In this document: piece by piece, positions 35,016 through 46,808 of the stretch | How the letters are laid out: the number at the start of each line of letters is the position of its first letter | How positions within the stretch are numbered: the first letter of the stretch is position 1 | Assembly (NCBI RefSeq): GCF_006740045.1 | Contig: NZ_AP019749.1 | Span: 2,189,001-2,253,000, forward strand | Source: Comamonas terrigena NBRC 13299 | GTDB taxonomy: Bacteria; Pseudomonadota; Gammaproteobacteria; Burkholderiales; Burkholderiaceae_C | Direction of reading: 5' to 3' | DNA length: 64,000 bases | Made by a program: the position numbers and the translations under genes | The notes under the pieces: generated by a model | The model's input: only the letters and a program-made list of their open reading frames with translations | Told to the model about the DNA's origin: nothing | Database searches by the model: none

Positions 35016-35945
35016 CTATTGTGCCAAGAGCTTGGCCTGGGCGAGCAACGCGGCGCGGGTAACCAGCAGAACCTGGTCCTCGCCAGCGCTGGTGTCCAGC
35101 CAGAACACCGGCAGCAGCGGGAAAGCCGCTTCAAAAAATGCGCGTTCGTTGCCGATTTCCAGCACCAGCACCGCGTCTTCCGTCATGGCGGCGGGCGCCG
35201 CGGCAAACAGGTCCCGGATGAAATCCATGCCGTCGGTGCCTCCGGCCAGGGCCAGTTCGGGCTCGGCACGGTACTCGGCGGGCAGCTTGGACATGCTGTC
35301 CGCATTCACATAGGGCGGGTTGCACAGGATCAGATCCCAGGGGCCGGGGACTCGGGACAGGCCGTCGGTTTCCACCAGCGTCACGCGCTCCTGCAGTCCG
35401 TGTTTGTCGACATTGATGCGGGCCACGGCCAGTGCATCGGTGGACAGGTCGGCGCCAGTCACTTCGACTTCGGGGTAAGCCATGGCCGCCAGACAGGCCA
35501 GTGAGCCGTTGCCGGTGCACAGGTCCAGGACCTTGCGCGTCTTGTCAGAGAGGAAGTGGTCGATGCTGCCGTCGGCCAGCAGCTCGGCAATAAAGCTGCG
35601 CGGAACGATGGAACGCTCGTCGATGTAGAAAGGCACACCCACCAGCCAGGCTTCTTGCGTCAGGTACGCGGCGGGCTTGCGGCTGGTGATGCGCTTGTCA
35701 AACAGCTCGGCAACCTGTGCGCTCTGCTCGGCTGTAACAGCTTGGTTGTCGATGGCGTCCTGCTCGTCTTCCAAAGGACTGTCGATGGGCAGGCCCAGCT
35801 GCCACAGCACCAGCCACGTCGCTTCGTCGTGTGCATTGGCTGTGCCGTGGCCAAAGCCTACGCCGGCCTGGGTCAGACAGCTGGTGCCGCTGGCAATCAA
35901 TTCACCCACGGTGGTGCCGTGGGGCAGGGTATAGGAAGTCGTCAT
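35016..35945 (-). CDS. prmB: Ribosomal protein L3 N5-glutamine methyltransferase PrmB
   Basis: A 309-residue class I SAM methyltransferase. Seen are PFYIDERSIVPRSFIAELL, the SAM-binding VLDLCTGNGSLACLAAM, and the glutamine-recognising ILCNPPYV. The segment EPELALAGGTDGMDFIRDLF is shared by HemK/PrmB. An N-terminal helical domain with RKPAAYLTQEAWLVG favours PrmB over PrmC. The gene starts 24 bp after dapE ends, in the same orientation, so co-transcription is likely. Confidence 0.88.
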   Translation of the reverse strand: MTTSYTLPHGTTVGELIASGTSCLTQAGVGFGHGTANAHDEATWLVLWQLGLPIDSPLEDEQDAIDNQAVTAEQSAQVAELFDKRITSRKPAAYLTQEAWLVGVPFYIDERSIVPRSFIAELLADGSIDHFLSDKTRKVLDLCTGNGSLACLAAMAYPEVEVTGADLSTDALAVARINVDKHGLQERVTLVETDGLSRVPGPWDLILCNPPYVNADSMSKLPAEYRAEPELALAGGTDGMDFIRDLFAAAPAAMTEDAVLVLEIGNERAFFEAAFPLLPVFWLDTSAGEDQVLLVTRAALLAQAKLLAQ

Positions 35946-35969
35946 GTCAGAAAGTAAGGTGCGCGCAGC

Positions 35970-38409
<2,440 letters not shown>

Positions 38410-38576
38410 GGGGTGAACCTCGGAATCCGGTGGTCTGCACCGTGCATCGCTGTCGTGGCGTGCACGCTCCCTTGCATGTGAAGCCCCGGTACGGTCGCAG
38501 CGTCAGCGCACGACCGGGAGAGTCAGGCATGCCCTCCTATGGTGCCTGAACACCATGGAAGGCAGCAGCGCGGCGA

Positions 38577-39410
38577 TCAGTCGCGCAGCAGATCGTTCAG
38601 GCTGGTCGTGGAACGGGTCTTGGCGTCCACCGTCTTGACGATGATGGCGGCGTACATGGAATAGTCCTTGCCGTCCTTGGTCTTCTTGGGCAGGTTGCCC
38701 GACACCACCACGGAGCCCGCAGGCACGCGGCCGAAGGTGGTTTCGCCGGTTTCGCGGTTGAAGATGGGGGTGGACTGGCCGATGTACACGCCCATGGAGA
38801 TCACGGAGTTCTCTTCTACGATCACGCCCTCCACCACTTCGGAGCGGGCGCCGATGAAGCAGTTGTCTTCAATGATGGTGGGGTTGGCTTGCAGGGGTTC
38901 CAGCACACCACCCAGGCCCACGCCACCCGACAAGTGGACGTTCTTGCCCACTTGGGCGCAGGAGCCGACGGTGGCCCAGGTGTCAACCATGGTGCCTTCG
39001 TCCACGTAGGCGCCGATGTTCACGTAGGAAGGCATCAGGATCGCGCCCTTGGCGATGAAGGAGCCGCGGCGGGCGACGGCAGGGGGCACCACACGCACGC
39101 CGGTGGCGGCGATTTCGGCTTCCGACAGACCTTGGTACTTGGTGGGAACCTTGTCGAAGAAGTTCAGCGCGCCCGACTGGATCAGGGCGTTGTCCTTCAG
39201 ACGGAACGACAGCAGCACGGCTTTCTTGAGCCACTGGTGCACGGTCCACTGGCCCACGCCTTCACGGGTGGCTACGCGCATGCGGCCTGCATCCAGTTCG
39301 GCGATCACATGTTCGACCGCGTCCACCACTTCCTTGGGGGCAGAGGCGGCCGAGATGGAAGCACGGTTTTCCCAGGCGGAATCAATGATTTGTTGGAGTT
39401 GTTGCGTCAT
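38577..39410 (-). CDS. dapD: Tetrahydrodipicolinate N-succinyltransferase DapD
   Basis: A 277-residue left-handed beta-helix acyltransferase that uses succinyl-CoA in the succinylase branch of lysine synthesis. Hexapeptide repeats span about residues 110-240 ([37 protein letters not shown]). The N-terminus [18 protein letters not shown] and [20 protein letters not shown] are family-typical. It starts 9 bp after dapC ends. Confidence 0.95.
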   Translation of the reverse strand: MTQQLQQIIDSAWENRASISAASAPKEVVDAVEHVIAELDAGRMRVATREGVGQWTVHQWLKKAVLLSFRLKDNALIQSGALNFFDKVPTKYQGLSEAEIAATGVRVVPPAVARRGSFIAKGAILMPSYVNIGAYVDEGTMVDTWATVGSCAQVGKNVHLSGGVGLGGVLEPLQANPTIIEDNCFIGARSEVVEGVIVEENSVISMGVYIGQSTPIFNRETGETTFGRVPAGSVVVSGNLPKKTKDGKDYSMYAAIIVKTVDAKTRSTTSLNDLLRD

Positions 39411-39419
39411 AGCTTGTGC

Positions 39420-40625
39420 TTAGTTGGAATGGGAGTGGATGAATTGGACGATGCGGCGTGCAGCGTCCACGCATTCGGCGGTTTCGGCCACCAGGGCCAT
39501 GCGTACGCGGCCGGCGCCGGGATTGTGTCCCTGGGCGTCGCGGGCCAGGTAGCTGCCGGGCAGCACGGTCACATGCTGCTCGGCAAACAGGGCACGGGCG
39601 AATTCGGTGTCGCTCATGCCCAGCTGGGCAGGCACGCCGGCCCACAGGTAGAAGCTGGCGTCAGGCAGACGCACGTCCATCACATCGGCCAGCAGCGGGG
39701 TCACGGCCGCGAACTTCTCGCGGTACATGCGGCGATTGTCTTCGACATGGGCCTCGTCACCCCAGGCGGCAATGCTCGCCATTTGCACGGTGGGGCTCAT
39801 GGCCCCGCCGTGGTAGGTGCGATACAGCAGGAAGGACTTGAGCAGTTGCGCATCACCGGCCACAAAGCCGCTGCGCAGGCCCGGCACATTGCTGCGCTTG
39901 GAGAGGCTGGTGAAAGCCACCAGGTTGCGGAAGTCGCTGCGGCCCAGCTGCTTGGCCGCTTCCAGGCCACCCAGGGGTGCGTCATCGCGGAAATAGATCT
40001 CGCTGTAGCACTCGTCCGAAGCAATCACAAAACCATAGCGGTCGGACAGCTCGAACAGCTTTTTCCATTCGTCCAGCGGCATCACCGCGCCGGTGGGGTT
40101 GCCGGGGGAGCAGACAAAGATCAGCTGCGTTTGGGCCCAGACCCCGTCCGGCACCGCATCCCAGTTGACCGCGAAGTTGCGGCCGGCCTCGCTGGCGGCG
40201 TAGTAGGGCGTGGCCCCGGCCAGCAGGGTGGCGCCTTCGTAGATTTGGTAGAAAGGGTTGGGGCAGATCACGGTGGCGCCGGCACGCGTAGGGTCGATCA
40301 CGGTCTGCGCAAACGAGAACAGTGCCTCGCGCGAGCCGTTGACTGGCAGCACCTGGGTGGCTGCATCCAGCTGCACGCCATAGCGGCGGCCCATCCAGTC
40401 CGCACAAGCCTGGCGCAGGCGGATATCGCCCGCCGTGGCCGGATAGTTGGCCAGACCACCCAGGTTGGCCGTCATGGCTTCCTGGATGAAAGCCGGTGTG
40501 GGGTGGCGGGGCTCGCCCATGCCCAGGCTGATGTGGGGGAGGGAGGCGGGCGGGGTCACGCCCGCGAACAGTTGGCGCAGCCGCTCGAATGGGTAGGGCT
40601 GCAGTGTGGAGAGCAGGGGGTTCAT
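39420..40625 (-). CDS. dapC: N-succinyldiaminopimelate aminotransferase DapC
   Basis: A 401-residue fold-type I PLP enzyme. The start at 40625 gives MNPLLSTLQPYPFERLRQLF, the usual DapC opening. HISLGMGEPRHPTPAFI, VCSPGNPTGAVMP and the PLP-lysine region FTSLSKRSNVPGLRSGFVAG are visible. Together with dapD and dapE in the same run it supplies three consecutive steps of the succinylase pathway. It is divergent from the chemoreceptor gene. Confidence 0.93.
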   Translation of the reverse strand: MNPLLSTLQPYPFERLRQLFAGVTPPASLPHISLGMGEPRHPTPAFIQEAMTANLGGLANYPATAGDIRLRQACADWMGRRYGVQLDAATQVLPVNGSREALFSFAQTVIDPTRAGATVICPNPFYQIYEGATLLAGATPYYAASEAGRNFAVNWDAVPDGVWAQTQLIFVCSPGNPTGAVMPLDEWKKLFELSDRYGFVIASDECYSEIYFRDDAPLGGLEAAKQLGRSDFRNLVAFTSLSKRSNVPGLRSGFVAGDAQLLKSFLLYRTYHGGAMSPTVQMASIAAWGDEAHVEDNRRMYREKFAAVTPLLADVMDVRLPDASFYLWAGVPAQLGMSDTEFARALFAEQHVTVLPGSYLARDAQGHNPGAGRVRMALVAETAECVDAARRIVQFIHSHSN

Positions 40626-40721
40626 GATCGAAGCATTATCGGGTGCCCTCCGGCGGGGCGCGGAGACTTTTCCCGACACTAACGACGTTTTTTATCGCCA
40701 TTACGACAGTGCTATTGCGGA

Positions 40722-40743
40722 AAACCCCTGCGCCCAGGGGTTT
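40722..40743. other. Hairpin in dapC/chemoreceptor spacer
   Basis: AAACCCCTG-cgcc-CAGGGGTTT is a perfect 9-bp stem in the 194-bp divergent spacer, 76 bp before the chemoreceptor ATG. It may be a regulator site or a structured leader. Confidence 0.35.
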
Positions 40744-40819
40744 GCGCCGCTGTGCACAGTCGCGTACAAACAGGCGCACACGATACAAGAAACATAAAGA
40801 AACATCCAAGGGGGACACC

Positions 40820-42331
40820 ATGGCTCGGCTTTTCTTTGCACCCGCTTTGTGGCTGCTGCGACGCATGGGGTTGCGGGCCAAGTTTTTTGCGCTGGGGCTG
40901 TGCGGGCTGCTGGCGCTGGGCGTGGTGCTGTGGAGCGGCAACATGATAGCCGGGCCGACCGTGCAGTCGTTGCTGGCGGTGGCAGTGATGCTGGTATTCC
41001 TGTACGGTGTGGGGGCGCTGTATGTGGACCTTTCCCAGGGCTTGCGCCGACTGTTGCAGGTGACAGCACAGGCCACCGAAGGTGACTTGACCAGCCGAGC
41101 CCAGTGTGACGGCCGCGATGAACTGGCGGCCCTGGGCAGCCAACTGGACAAGATGGTGGTGTCGCTGTCGGCCATGGTGGCCGATGTGCGCAGCAACGCC
41201 GCACTGGTGGCCCAGGCCGGTCACCACCTGACGCAGGACCAGCATGCGCTGTCGGTGCGTACCGAACAGCAGGCCGCCAGTGTGGCCCAGACCGTGGTCA
41301 GCGTGGAGCAGGTCACGGCTGCCGTGCAGAACAATTCCGACGTGGCCAAGACGGCCGACCAGCATACGCTGGAGGTGCGCAAGGCCGTGGAGCAAGGTGC
41401 GCAGGCCATGGAGCGTGCGGTGCACTCGGTGGAGGCCATCGAGCAAAGTGCCGGCCGCATGAATGAAATCATTGGTGTGATTGACGGCATCGCCTTTCAG
41501 ACCAATATCCTGGCACTGAATGCGGCTGTGGAAGCCGCCCGCGCCGGTGAGCAAGGGCGTGGTTTTGCCGTGGTGGCCGCCGAGGTGCGCACCCTGGCGC
41601 AGCGCTCGTCCGAAGCGGCCAAGGAAATCAGCCGGCTGATCGGCAATTCCGTCAGCCAGGTGGGTGCCAGCACCACCATGATCCGCCAGGCCGGCAAGGA
41701 AATGGGGCACATTGCCGAAGGGGTGCGAAGTGTGGCCGGTCATGTGACTGCCATCACCGAAGCCGGCGCCCACCAGGGGACGGGGCTGGCGCAGATCAGC
41801 CAGGCCGTGCATGAGATTGACCAGGTCACCCAGGACAATGCCCAGATGGTCGGCCACGCCGTGCGCCAGGCGCAGTCGCTGGAAGACCGCGCCATGACGC
41901 TGACGCGTGCTGTTGCACGCTTTCGCCTGCAGCAGGGCACGGCCGAGGAAGCCGTCACGCTGGTGGAGCGCGCCCAGGCCTTGCGTCGCATGGGCATGCC
42001 GCTGGAGCGTTACTGGGCATCGTTGACCGACCCCAAGCAACCGTTCCACGACCGGGACATGTATGTGTTTGTGCTGGATGCCCACGGGAAGTACATGGCC
42101 TTCGGTGGCAATCCCGAGCGCGTGGGCACCCGCGTGCAGGATGCCAAGGGGGTGGATGGTCAGCAACTGCTGAACGACATCATCCACCAGGCCGAGCAAG
42201 CGCCCGGCTGGGTGGAATACGCCTATGCTCACCCGGTGAGCGGCGCGATCCTGACCAAGATGTCCTTTGTCTGCAAACAGGATGGCGTGTACCTGGGCTG
42301 CGGGATCTACAAGGCGTTTACGGGAGCGTGA
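40820..42331 (+). CDS. Methyl-accepting chemotaxis protein with C-terminal Cache domain
   Basis: A 503-residue chemoreceptor. Two membrane helices (about 22-40 and 50-70) enclose only a very short periplasmic loop. A HAMP-like region (71-123) and the signalling domain follow, with its conserved tip [20 protein letters not shown] (221-240). After it, residues about 385-500 form a single-Cache-like fold: [35 protein letters not shown] and CGIYK. Sensing is therefore expected in the cytoplasm, at the C-terminal end. AAGGGGGACACC precedes the start; the longer frame from 40643 has no similarity. Confidence 0.9.
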   Translation: MARLFFAPALWLLRRMGLRAKFFALGLCGLLALGVVLWSGNMIAGPTVQSLLAVAVMLVFLYGVGALYVDLSQGLRRLLQVTAQATEGDLTSRAQCDGRDELAALGSQLDKMVVSLSAMVADVRSNAALVAQAGHHLTQDQHALSVRTEQQAASVAQTVVSVEQVTAAVQNNSDVAKTADQHTLEVRKAVEQGAQAMERAVHSVEAIEQSAGRMNEIIGVIDGIAFQTNILALNAAVEAARAGEQGRGFAVVAAEVRTLAQRSSEAAKEISRLIGNSVSQVGASTTMIRQAGKEMGHIAEGVRSVAGHVTAITEAGAHQGTGLAQISQAVHEIDQVTQDNAQMVGHAVRQAQSLEDRAMTLTRAVARFRLQQGTAEEAVTLVERAQALRRMGMPLERYWASLTDPKQPFHDRDMYVFVLDAHGKYMAFGGNPERVGTRVQDAKGVDGQQLLNDIIHQAEQAPGWVEYAYAHPVSGAILTKMSFVCKQDGVYLGCGIYKAFTGA

Positions 42332-42440
42332 ATGGCCCCTGCCCCTTGGCGTTGCGGCTGGGGCCGGCAGACTGAAATGTGCAGACCGGGCTGAAGAGGC
42401 CTGAGACACGTCAACGGCCCGGCGGTTTGGTGCTGTTGGC

Positions 42441-43226
42441 CTATGGCTTGGATGGTTTCCCTGACACAGCTGTAGCAGCAGGTGCACGCAGTGCCCGTGC
42501 CTTGGCCAGTGCCGCGGCGATGGCGGCTTTCTTCGGATCGACCACATGGGCAGAGCTGGTCGCCGTGTCTGAACTACCTACCGCACTGCCTTCCGCATTG
42601 ACTGCGCCGCTGATGGATCCTGAACTTTCCTCCGGCGTGTCGGGTTGCGCGGTGGTTACGGGAGGCTCCGGGCGTGTGCTCACTGCCGTGGTGGCGCGTT
42701 TGGCGGCCAGCCGCGCGCGGTGCACGGCATAGCGTGAGCGGGCATGGTCGGCCTGTGCGGTGGACCAGGCTTGCCATCCCGTGGCCTCCCCGCTGACCAC
42801 ATCCAGCTCGATGCAGTCCACCGGGCACACCGGCAGGCACAACTCGCAACCGGTGCAGTGGGCACTGATGACGGTGTGCATATGCTTGTTGGTCCCCAGG
42901 ATGGCGTCGGTCGGGCAGGCCTTGATGCACAGCGTGCAGCCGATGCACCAGGCTTCGTCGATGCGGGCCACGGTCAGCGGCCCCTCCACCCCAAAGCTGC
43001 GGTTCAGGGGCTGGACGGCCTGGCCGGTGAGGGCGGCCAGGCGCTGCACCCCTTCCATGCCGCCAGGCGCGCATTGGTTGATGGGAGCGCCGTCTGTGGC
43101 GATGGCCTGCGCATAGCTGGCGCAGTCCGGGTAGCCGCAGCGGGTGCACTGCGTTTGCGGAAGCGCCTGGTCAATGAAAAAAGCCAGTCCCTGCAGGGCT
43201 GGCTGTGGAGGAGAGGGCTCGGCCAT
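42441..43226 (-). CDS. RnfB-type iron-sulfur protein
   Basis: A 261-residue protein. Residues 12-60 match the RnfB four-Cys cluster domain (QCTRCGYPDCASYAQAIA, QCAPGG). Residues 90-150 form a two-[4Fe-4S] ferredoxin (CIGCTLCIKACPTDAI and CTGCELCLPVCPVDCI). An Ala/Ser/Thr-rich tail of about 100 residues follows. The N-terminal membrane helix of full RnfB is missing, and no other rnf gene is near, so this is the solitary form seen in beta-proteobacteria. It probably passes electrons between soluble partners (inference). Confidence 0.85.
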   Translation of the reverse strand: MAEPSPPQPALQGLAFFIDQALPQTQCTRCGYPDCASYAQAIATDGAPINQCAPGGMEGVQRLAALTGQAVQPLNRSFGVEGPLTVARIDEAWCIGCTLCIKACPTDAILGTNKHMHTVISAHCTGCELCLPVCPVDCIELDVVSGEATGWQAWSTAQADHARSRYAVHRARLAAKRATTAVSTRPEPPVTTAQPDTPEESSGSISGAVNAEGSAVGSSDTATSSAHVVDPKKAAIAAALAKARALRAPAATAVSGKPSKP

Positions 43227-43235
43227 GGGCCGGTA

Positions 43236-44627
43236 TTATCGGCGGCTGCGGCGCTTGCTGTGTACAGGCGTGGCGGTGACGTTCAGCGCTGCGGGGGTTT
43301 CCGGGGATTCGGCCTTGGTGCGGGCTGGACCTGCAGCCAGCGCGATCTTGGTGGTGGGTGTGCCGGCCTGGTGCTGCAGCACGAAATCGCGCAGTGCCGG
43401 GTAGACGTTTTCGCGCCAGCGGCGGCCGCTGAAGATACCGTAGTGGCCGGCGCCAGGCACTTCCAGGTGCTTGCGCTGGTCGGCAGGAATTTGCGTGCAC
43501 AGGTCGTGTGCGGCACGGGTCTGGCCGGAGCCGGAGATGTCGTCCAGCTCGCCTTCCACCGTCAGCAGGGCGGTGCCGCGGATGTCCTGCGGGCGCACGC
43601 GCTCGGTTTCCCCGGCAGGGTTGACCACATCCCAGGTGCCATTGACCAGCTTGAAGTCCTGGAACACGGTGGCAATGGTTTCCAGGTAGTAGTCCGCATC
43701 CATGTCGAGCACGGCGTTGTACTCGTCATAGAACTTGCGGTGGTGTTCCACGCTGGCGTCGTCGCCCTTGATCAGGTCCTTGAAGTAGTCATAGTGGCTG
43801 GTGGCGTGGCGGTCGGGGTTCATCGCCACAAAACCGGCGTACTGCAGGAAGCCGGGGTAGACGCGGCGGCCTGCGCCCGGGTAGTTGTCGGGCACGCGGT
43901 AGATCACATTGTTCTCGAACCACTCGAAGCTGCGCTGCGTGGCCAGGTTGTTCACCGACGTCGGTGAGCGGCGCGCATCGATGGGTCCGCCCATCATGGT
44001 CATGGTCAGCGGCGTGGTTTCGCCGCGGCTGGCCATCAGTGACACGGCCGCCAGTACCGGCACGGTGGGCTGGCAGACGCTGACCACATGGCAGTGCCCG
44101 TACTTGCCCTGCAGGTGGCGGATGAATTCCTGCACATAGTTGACGTAGTCGTCCAGGTGGAATTCCCCTTCGGACAACGGCACCAGACGGGCATTCTTCC
44201 AGTCGGTGATGAAGACCTTGTGGTCACCCAGCATGCTGTTGACGGTGTCGCGCAGCAGGGTGGCGTAGTGGCCCGAGAGTGGGGCCACGATCAGCACGGC
44301 GGGCTGCTCCAGCAGCGTATCCAGCGTGGTGGGGTCATCGGAGAAGCGTTTGAAGCGGCGCAGCTCGCAGAACGGCTTGTCGATTTCCACGTGTTCGCGG
44401 ATGGTCACATCAACGCTGTTGACCTTGACGGAGCGGATGTCGAATTCCGGTTTCTCGTAGTCTTTGCCAAGGCGGTAGAACAGATCGAAGGCCGCCACCA
44501 TGCGCTGCGAGTACGGCAGCTTGCTGTAAGGCAGCATGGGGTTGCTGTAAAGCTTGGCCGTTGCCTGGGCGAAGTCGGCAAACGGTTCGACAAGGGCCCG
44601 CTGGGTTTCGTAGAGCTGGTAGAGCAT
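43236..44627 (-). CDS. phaZ: Intracellular polyhydroxyalkanoate depolymerase PhaZ
   Basis: A 463-residue alpha/beta hydrolase that mobilises native PHA granules. The nucleophile is the Cys185 of VVSVCQPTVPVLAA, as in Cupriavidus PhaZa1, where a Cys replaces the usual Ser. The N-terminus MLYQLYETQRALVEPFADFA, then FITDWKNARLVPLSEGEFHL and the His region PGAGHYGIFSGRRWRENVYP are family-typical. A Thr/Pro/Arg-rich extension of about 50 residues ends the protein. It stands 13 kb from phaCAB. A TGC-rich palindrome lies just before the start. Confidence 0.93.
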   Translation of the reverse strand: MLYQLYETQRALVEPFADFAQATAKLYSNPMLPYSKLPYSQRMVAAFDLFYRLGKDYEKPEFDIRSVKVNSVDVTIREHVEIDKPFCELRRFKRFSDDPTTLDTLLEQPAVLIVAPLSGHYATLLRDTVNSMLGDHKVFITDWKNARLVPLSEGEFHLDDYVNYVQEFIRHLQGKYGHCHVVSVCQPTVPVLAAVSLMASRGETTPLTMTMMGGPIDARRSPTSVNNLATQRSFEWFENNVIYRVPDNYPGAGRRVYPGFLQYAGFVAMNPDRHATSHYDYFKDLIKGDDASVEHHRKFYDEYNAVLDMDADYYLETIATVFQDFKLVNGTWDVVNPAGETERVRPQDIRGTALLTVEGELDDISGSGQTRAAHDLCTQIPADQRKHLEVPGAGHYGIFSGRRWRENVYPALRDFVLQHQAGTPTTKIALAAGPARTKAESPETPAALNVTATPVHSKRRSRR

Positions 44628-44648
44628 GGGGCAGTCGCTTTATGGATG

Positions 44649-44662
44649 TTGCACTGCAATAT
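44649..44662. promoter_or_regulatory. TGC-rich palindrome upstream of phaZ
   Basis: TTGCA-c-TGCAA is a perfect palindrome 22 bp before the phaZ ATG, extended by TAT. TGC-rich palindromes are typical PhaR operator cores, so PHA-responsive repression of phaZ is possible. The segment TGCAATAT is shared with the phaC-phaA spacer. Confidence 0.35.
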
Positions 44663-44768
44663 ATCAGTACTTTCAAACGGCGTCAGGCCGTAATTACCCC
44701 GTTTTGCCGTCGCGGTAGAGACAAAAGGATTGCCAGAAAACTGCCTGGGGTCTAGAGCAGCTTCCTTG

Positions 44769-45767
44769 TCAGGGCTTGGTGTTTGCGATAGCAAACACTT
44801 CGCGGGCGGAGAGTTGTTTGAGGCGGTGGTCGCTCCACACCTGGCGCCAACGGCGGGCGCCGGGCATGCCGTGGCGCAATCCCAACATGTGGCGGGCGAT
44901 GGAATACCACCCCGTGCCGTGCTTGGCCGCTTCCTGCTCCATATAGCGCACCATGGCCTCCTCCACTTCCACGTGGGAGAGGGTGCTGGGTGCGGCGCCA
45001 AAGTACAACTCGTCCCAGCGGCTGAGCCACCAGGGGTTGTGGTAGGCCTCGCGCCCCACCATCACGCCGTCGACATGCTGCAGCTGCTCTTGCACGACGG
45101 CATCGGTGGCAATGCCTCCGTTGATGGCAATGGTGAGCTGCGGGAAGTCGCGCTTGAGCTGGGCCACCACGTCATAGCGCAGCGGCGGGATCTCGCGGTT
45201 TTCCTTGGGCGACAGGCCTTTGAGCCAGGCATTGCGCGCGTGGACGATGAAGACATTGCAACCGCCTTCGGCCACGGTCCCGATGAAGTCGCGCACGAAG
45301 CCATAGCTCTCGTCCTTGTCGATGCCGATGCGGTGCTTGACGGTGACAGGCACATCCACGACATCCACCATGGCCTTGACGCAGTCGCGCACCAGCGTGG
45401 GCTCATGCATCAGACAGGCGCCGAAGGCCCCGCGCTGCACACGTTCGCTGGGGCAGCCACAGTTCAGGTTGATCTCGTCATAGCCCCATTGAGCACCTAG
45501 TCTGGCCGCCTGGGCCAGGTCGGCTGGTTCGCTGCCACCCAGCTGCAGGGCGAGCGGATGCTCCTGCTCATGAAAGCGCAGATGGCGCGGCACATCGCCG
45601 TGCAGCAGCGCCCCCGTGGTGACCATCTCGGTGTAGAGCAGGGCATTGCGGCTGAGCAGACGGTGCAGGTAGCGGCAATGCCGGTCTGTCCAGTCCAGCA
45701 TAGGAGCAACACTCATGCGCCATGGCGATGTAACCTGTTGATTTTTATCTGTATTGTTTGTGTTCAT
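44769..45767 (-). CDS. dusA: tRNA-dihydrouridine synthase DusA
   Basis: A 332-residue flavin enzyme reducing U20/U20a of tRNA. MSVAPMLDWTDRHCRYLHRL, LALQLGGSEP, the catalytic Cys in NCGCPSERVQRGAFGACLM, and the DusA-specific VFIVHARNAWLKGLSPKENR are all present. Start: ATG at 45767, or the ATG immediately before SVAPMLDW near 45716; neither has a good ribosome binding site, and most homologues would fit the latter equally well. Confidence 0.93.
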   Translation of the reverse strand: MNTNNTDKNQQVTSPWRMSVAPMLDWTDRHCRYLHRLLSRNALLYTEMVTTGALLHGDVPRHLRFHEQEHPLALQLGGSEPADLAQAARLGAQWGYDEINLNCGCPSERVQRGAFGACLMHEPTLVRDCVKAMVDVVDVPVTVKHRIGIDKDESYGFVRDFIGTVAEGGCNVFIVHARNAWLKGLSPKENREIPPLRYDVVAQLKRDFPQLTIAINGGIATDAVVQEQLQHVDGVMVGREAYHNPWWLSRWDELYFGAAPSTLSHVEVEEAMVRYMEQEAAKHGTGWYSIARHMLGLRHGMPGARRWRQVWSDHRLKQLSAREVFAIANTKP

Positions 45768-46199
45768 TGTGAATTTCGGATGCCGGGCAGCACCGAAGTA
45801 GCGCCCCGGAAACCACCCAAGTCCCGATGTCTGGCATGCCGTGCTGCAAAAACGATGGGCAGCACCGGGGCAGTGGGTGCCATCACCGCCTGAAAAAGGG
45901 GAACCGCGCAACTGCGTATGCAGCGCAGATCCGTCTCAAGGAGAAGGGCGTTATTGTGCACACCGGGAGGCAGATTTTCATGCGCAAGGCTTTGGGCCGG
46001 GAGTGGCCAAAGCGCAGGGGGCGGAGTTGTGGCATGCCCGTGCAATATGAATGCTGCGCCAAGATCACTGTGCGAGAAGGGGCTGCATCCGAGATATGTG
46101 GGGTCATCTCCCCAACTTTTCACAGCAAGCTCCAGGCAGGATATCGCCGCCCCCGTATTCGCTAACGTGGATAAGCAGTGCAAGCCTTTGCCATGCCCC
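45768..46199. other. Intergenic region without recognised gene
   Basis: Open frames here (for example 45827-46165, plus strand) have no recognisable domain and no ribosome binding site at a sensible start. I see nothing else beyond a stray TGCAATAT at 46043-46050, identical to the core of the phaZ motif. Confidence 0.4.
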
Positions 46200-46227
46200 A
46201 AAAAGAAACCCCGCACGGGTGGCGGGG
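46200..46227 (-). terminator. Terminator of the CxxC mini-protein gene
   Basis: CCCCGC-acgggtg-GCGGGG, followed on the minus strand by TTTCTTTTT, 24 bp past the stop of the 65-aa gene. Confidence 0.7.
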
Positions 46228-46250
46228 CTGGAGAGATAGAGGACACGGTC

Positions 46251-46448
46251 TCAGTGCGCGGACTGGCCCATGCGTGGCGGAGCAGTGGGCAGCCGGGCCA
46301 GCTTCTGAGAGCAGTCACCACACACATGGCATGCATGAAAAAGGCGGGCACCAGAAGCCGGTTTCTTTTGGCTGCATTGGATGCAGTCGATGGTGTGGGC
46401 TAGGTCTTGAAGCCGCATGGGGGGCTGGCCTTTCTTGGGACTGCGCAT
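46251..46448 (-). CDS. Hypothetical 65-aa protein with two CxxC pairs
   Basis: The ATG at 46448 follows AAGGAGATCC, a near-perfect ribosome binding site. The protein contains DCIQCSQKKPASGARLFHAC and then HVCGDCSQKLARLP: two CxxC pairs about 20 residues apart with extra His, so a small zinc ribbon is likely. A terminator follows directly, making it a compact single-gene unit. I do not recognise the family; roles for such proteins range from nucleic-acid binding to redox sensing. Confidence 0.65.
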   Translation of the reverse strand: MRSPKKGQPPMRLQDLAHTIDCIQCSQKKPASGARLFHACHVCGDCSQKLARLPTAPPRMGQSAH

Positions 46449-46580
46449 GGATCTCCTTTGGCTTGTGCGGCGGCAATGGCGCGTTGAATGCCGCAGTGGC
46501 GGGGTTGCTTGTTGCCACGGTGGCGCGGGCTTGTTACATGGCTGTGACTGGCGGGTGTGGGTTGGTATTCGCAGTGCAGC

Positions 46581-46615
46581 AAAAACAATGCCCGCGCGGC
46601 GTGGGCCGGGCGGGC
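46581..46615 (-). terminator. Possible minus-strand terminator in gene-poor region
   Basis: A 6-bp G+C stem (GCCCGC/GCGGGC) with a 14-nt loop is followed on the minus strand by ATTGTTTTT. No recognised gene feeds into it, so it may end an unannotated transcript from 46.6-47.3 kb. Confidence 0.35.
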
Positions 46616-46775
46616 TGGTGGATAAACGCAGAGGTAGTTCTGGTTCCAGCTCTAGCGCTTGTGCTTGATATATGGACTGCGATCTAGGCAACTATCTTGC
46701 GGCGGTCCTACCACCACATCACGCGCTGTCATTCAGCTTCGGGGGGCAGGCTGCCGTCTGTGGGCCGCGCTTTCG

Positions 46776-46808
46776 CGCGTCATCACAGGCATTGCCTGTG
46801 ATGACGCG
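46776..46808. repeat. 33-bp perfect inverted repeat
   Basis: CGCGTCATCACAGGCA and its exact complement flank a single central T. There is no U-tract on either side. A 16-bp perfect stem with a one-base centre is unusual for a terminator and more like a palindromic binding site or a repeat-family unit. Confidence 0.8.
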
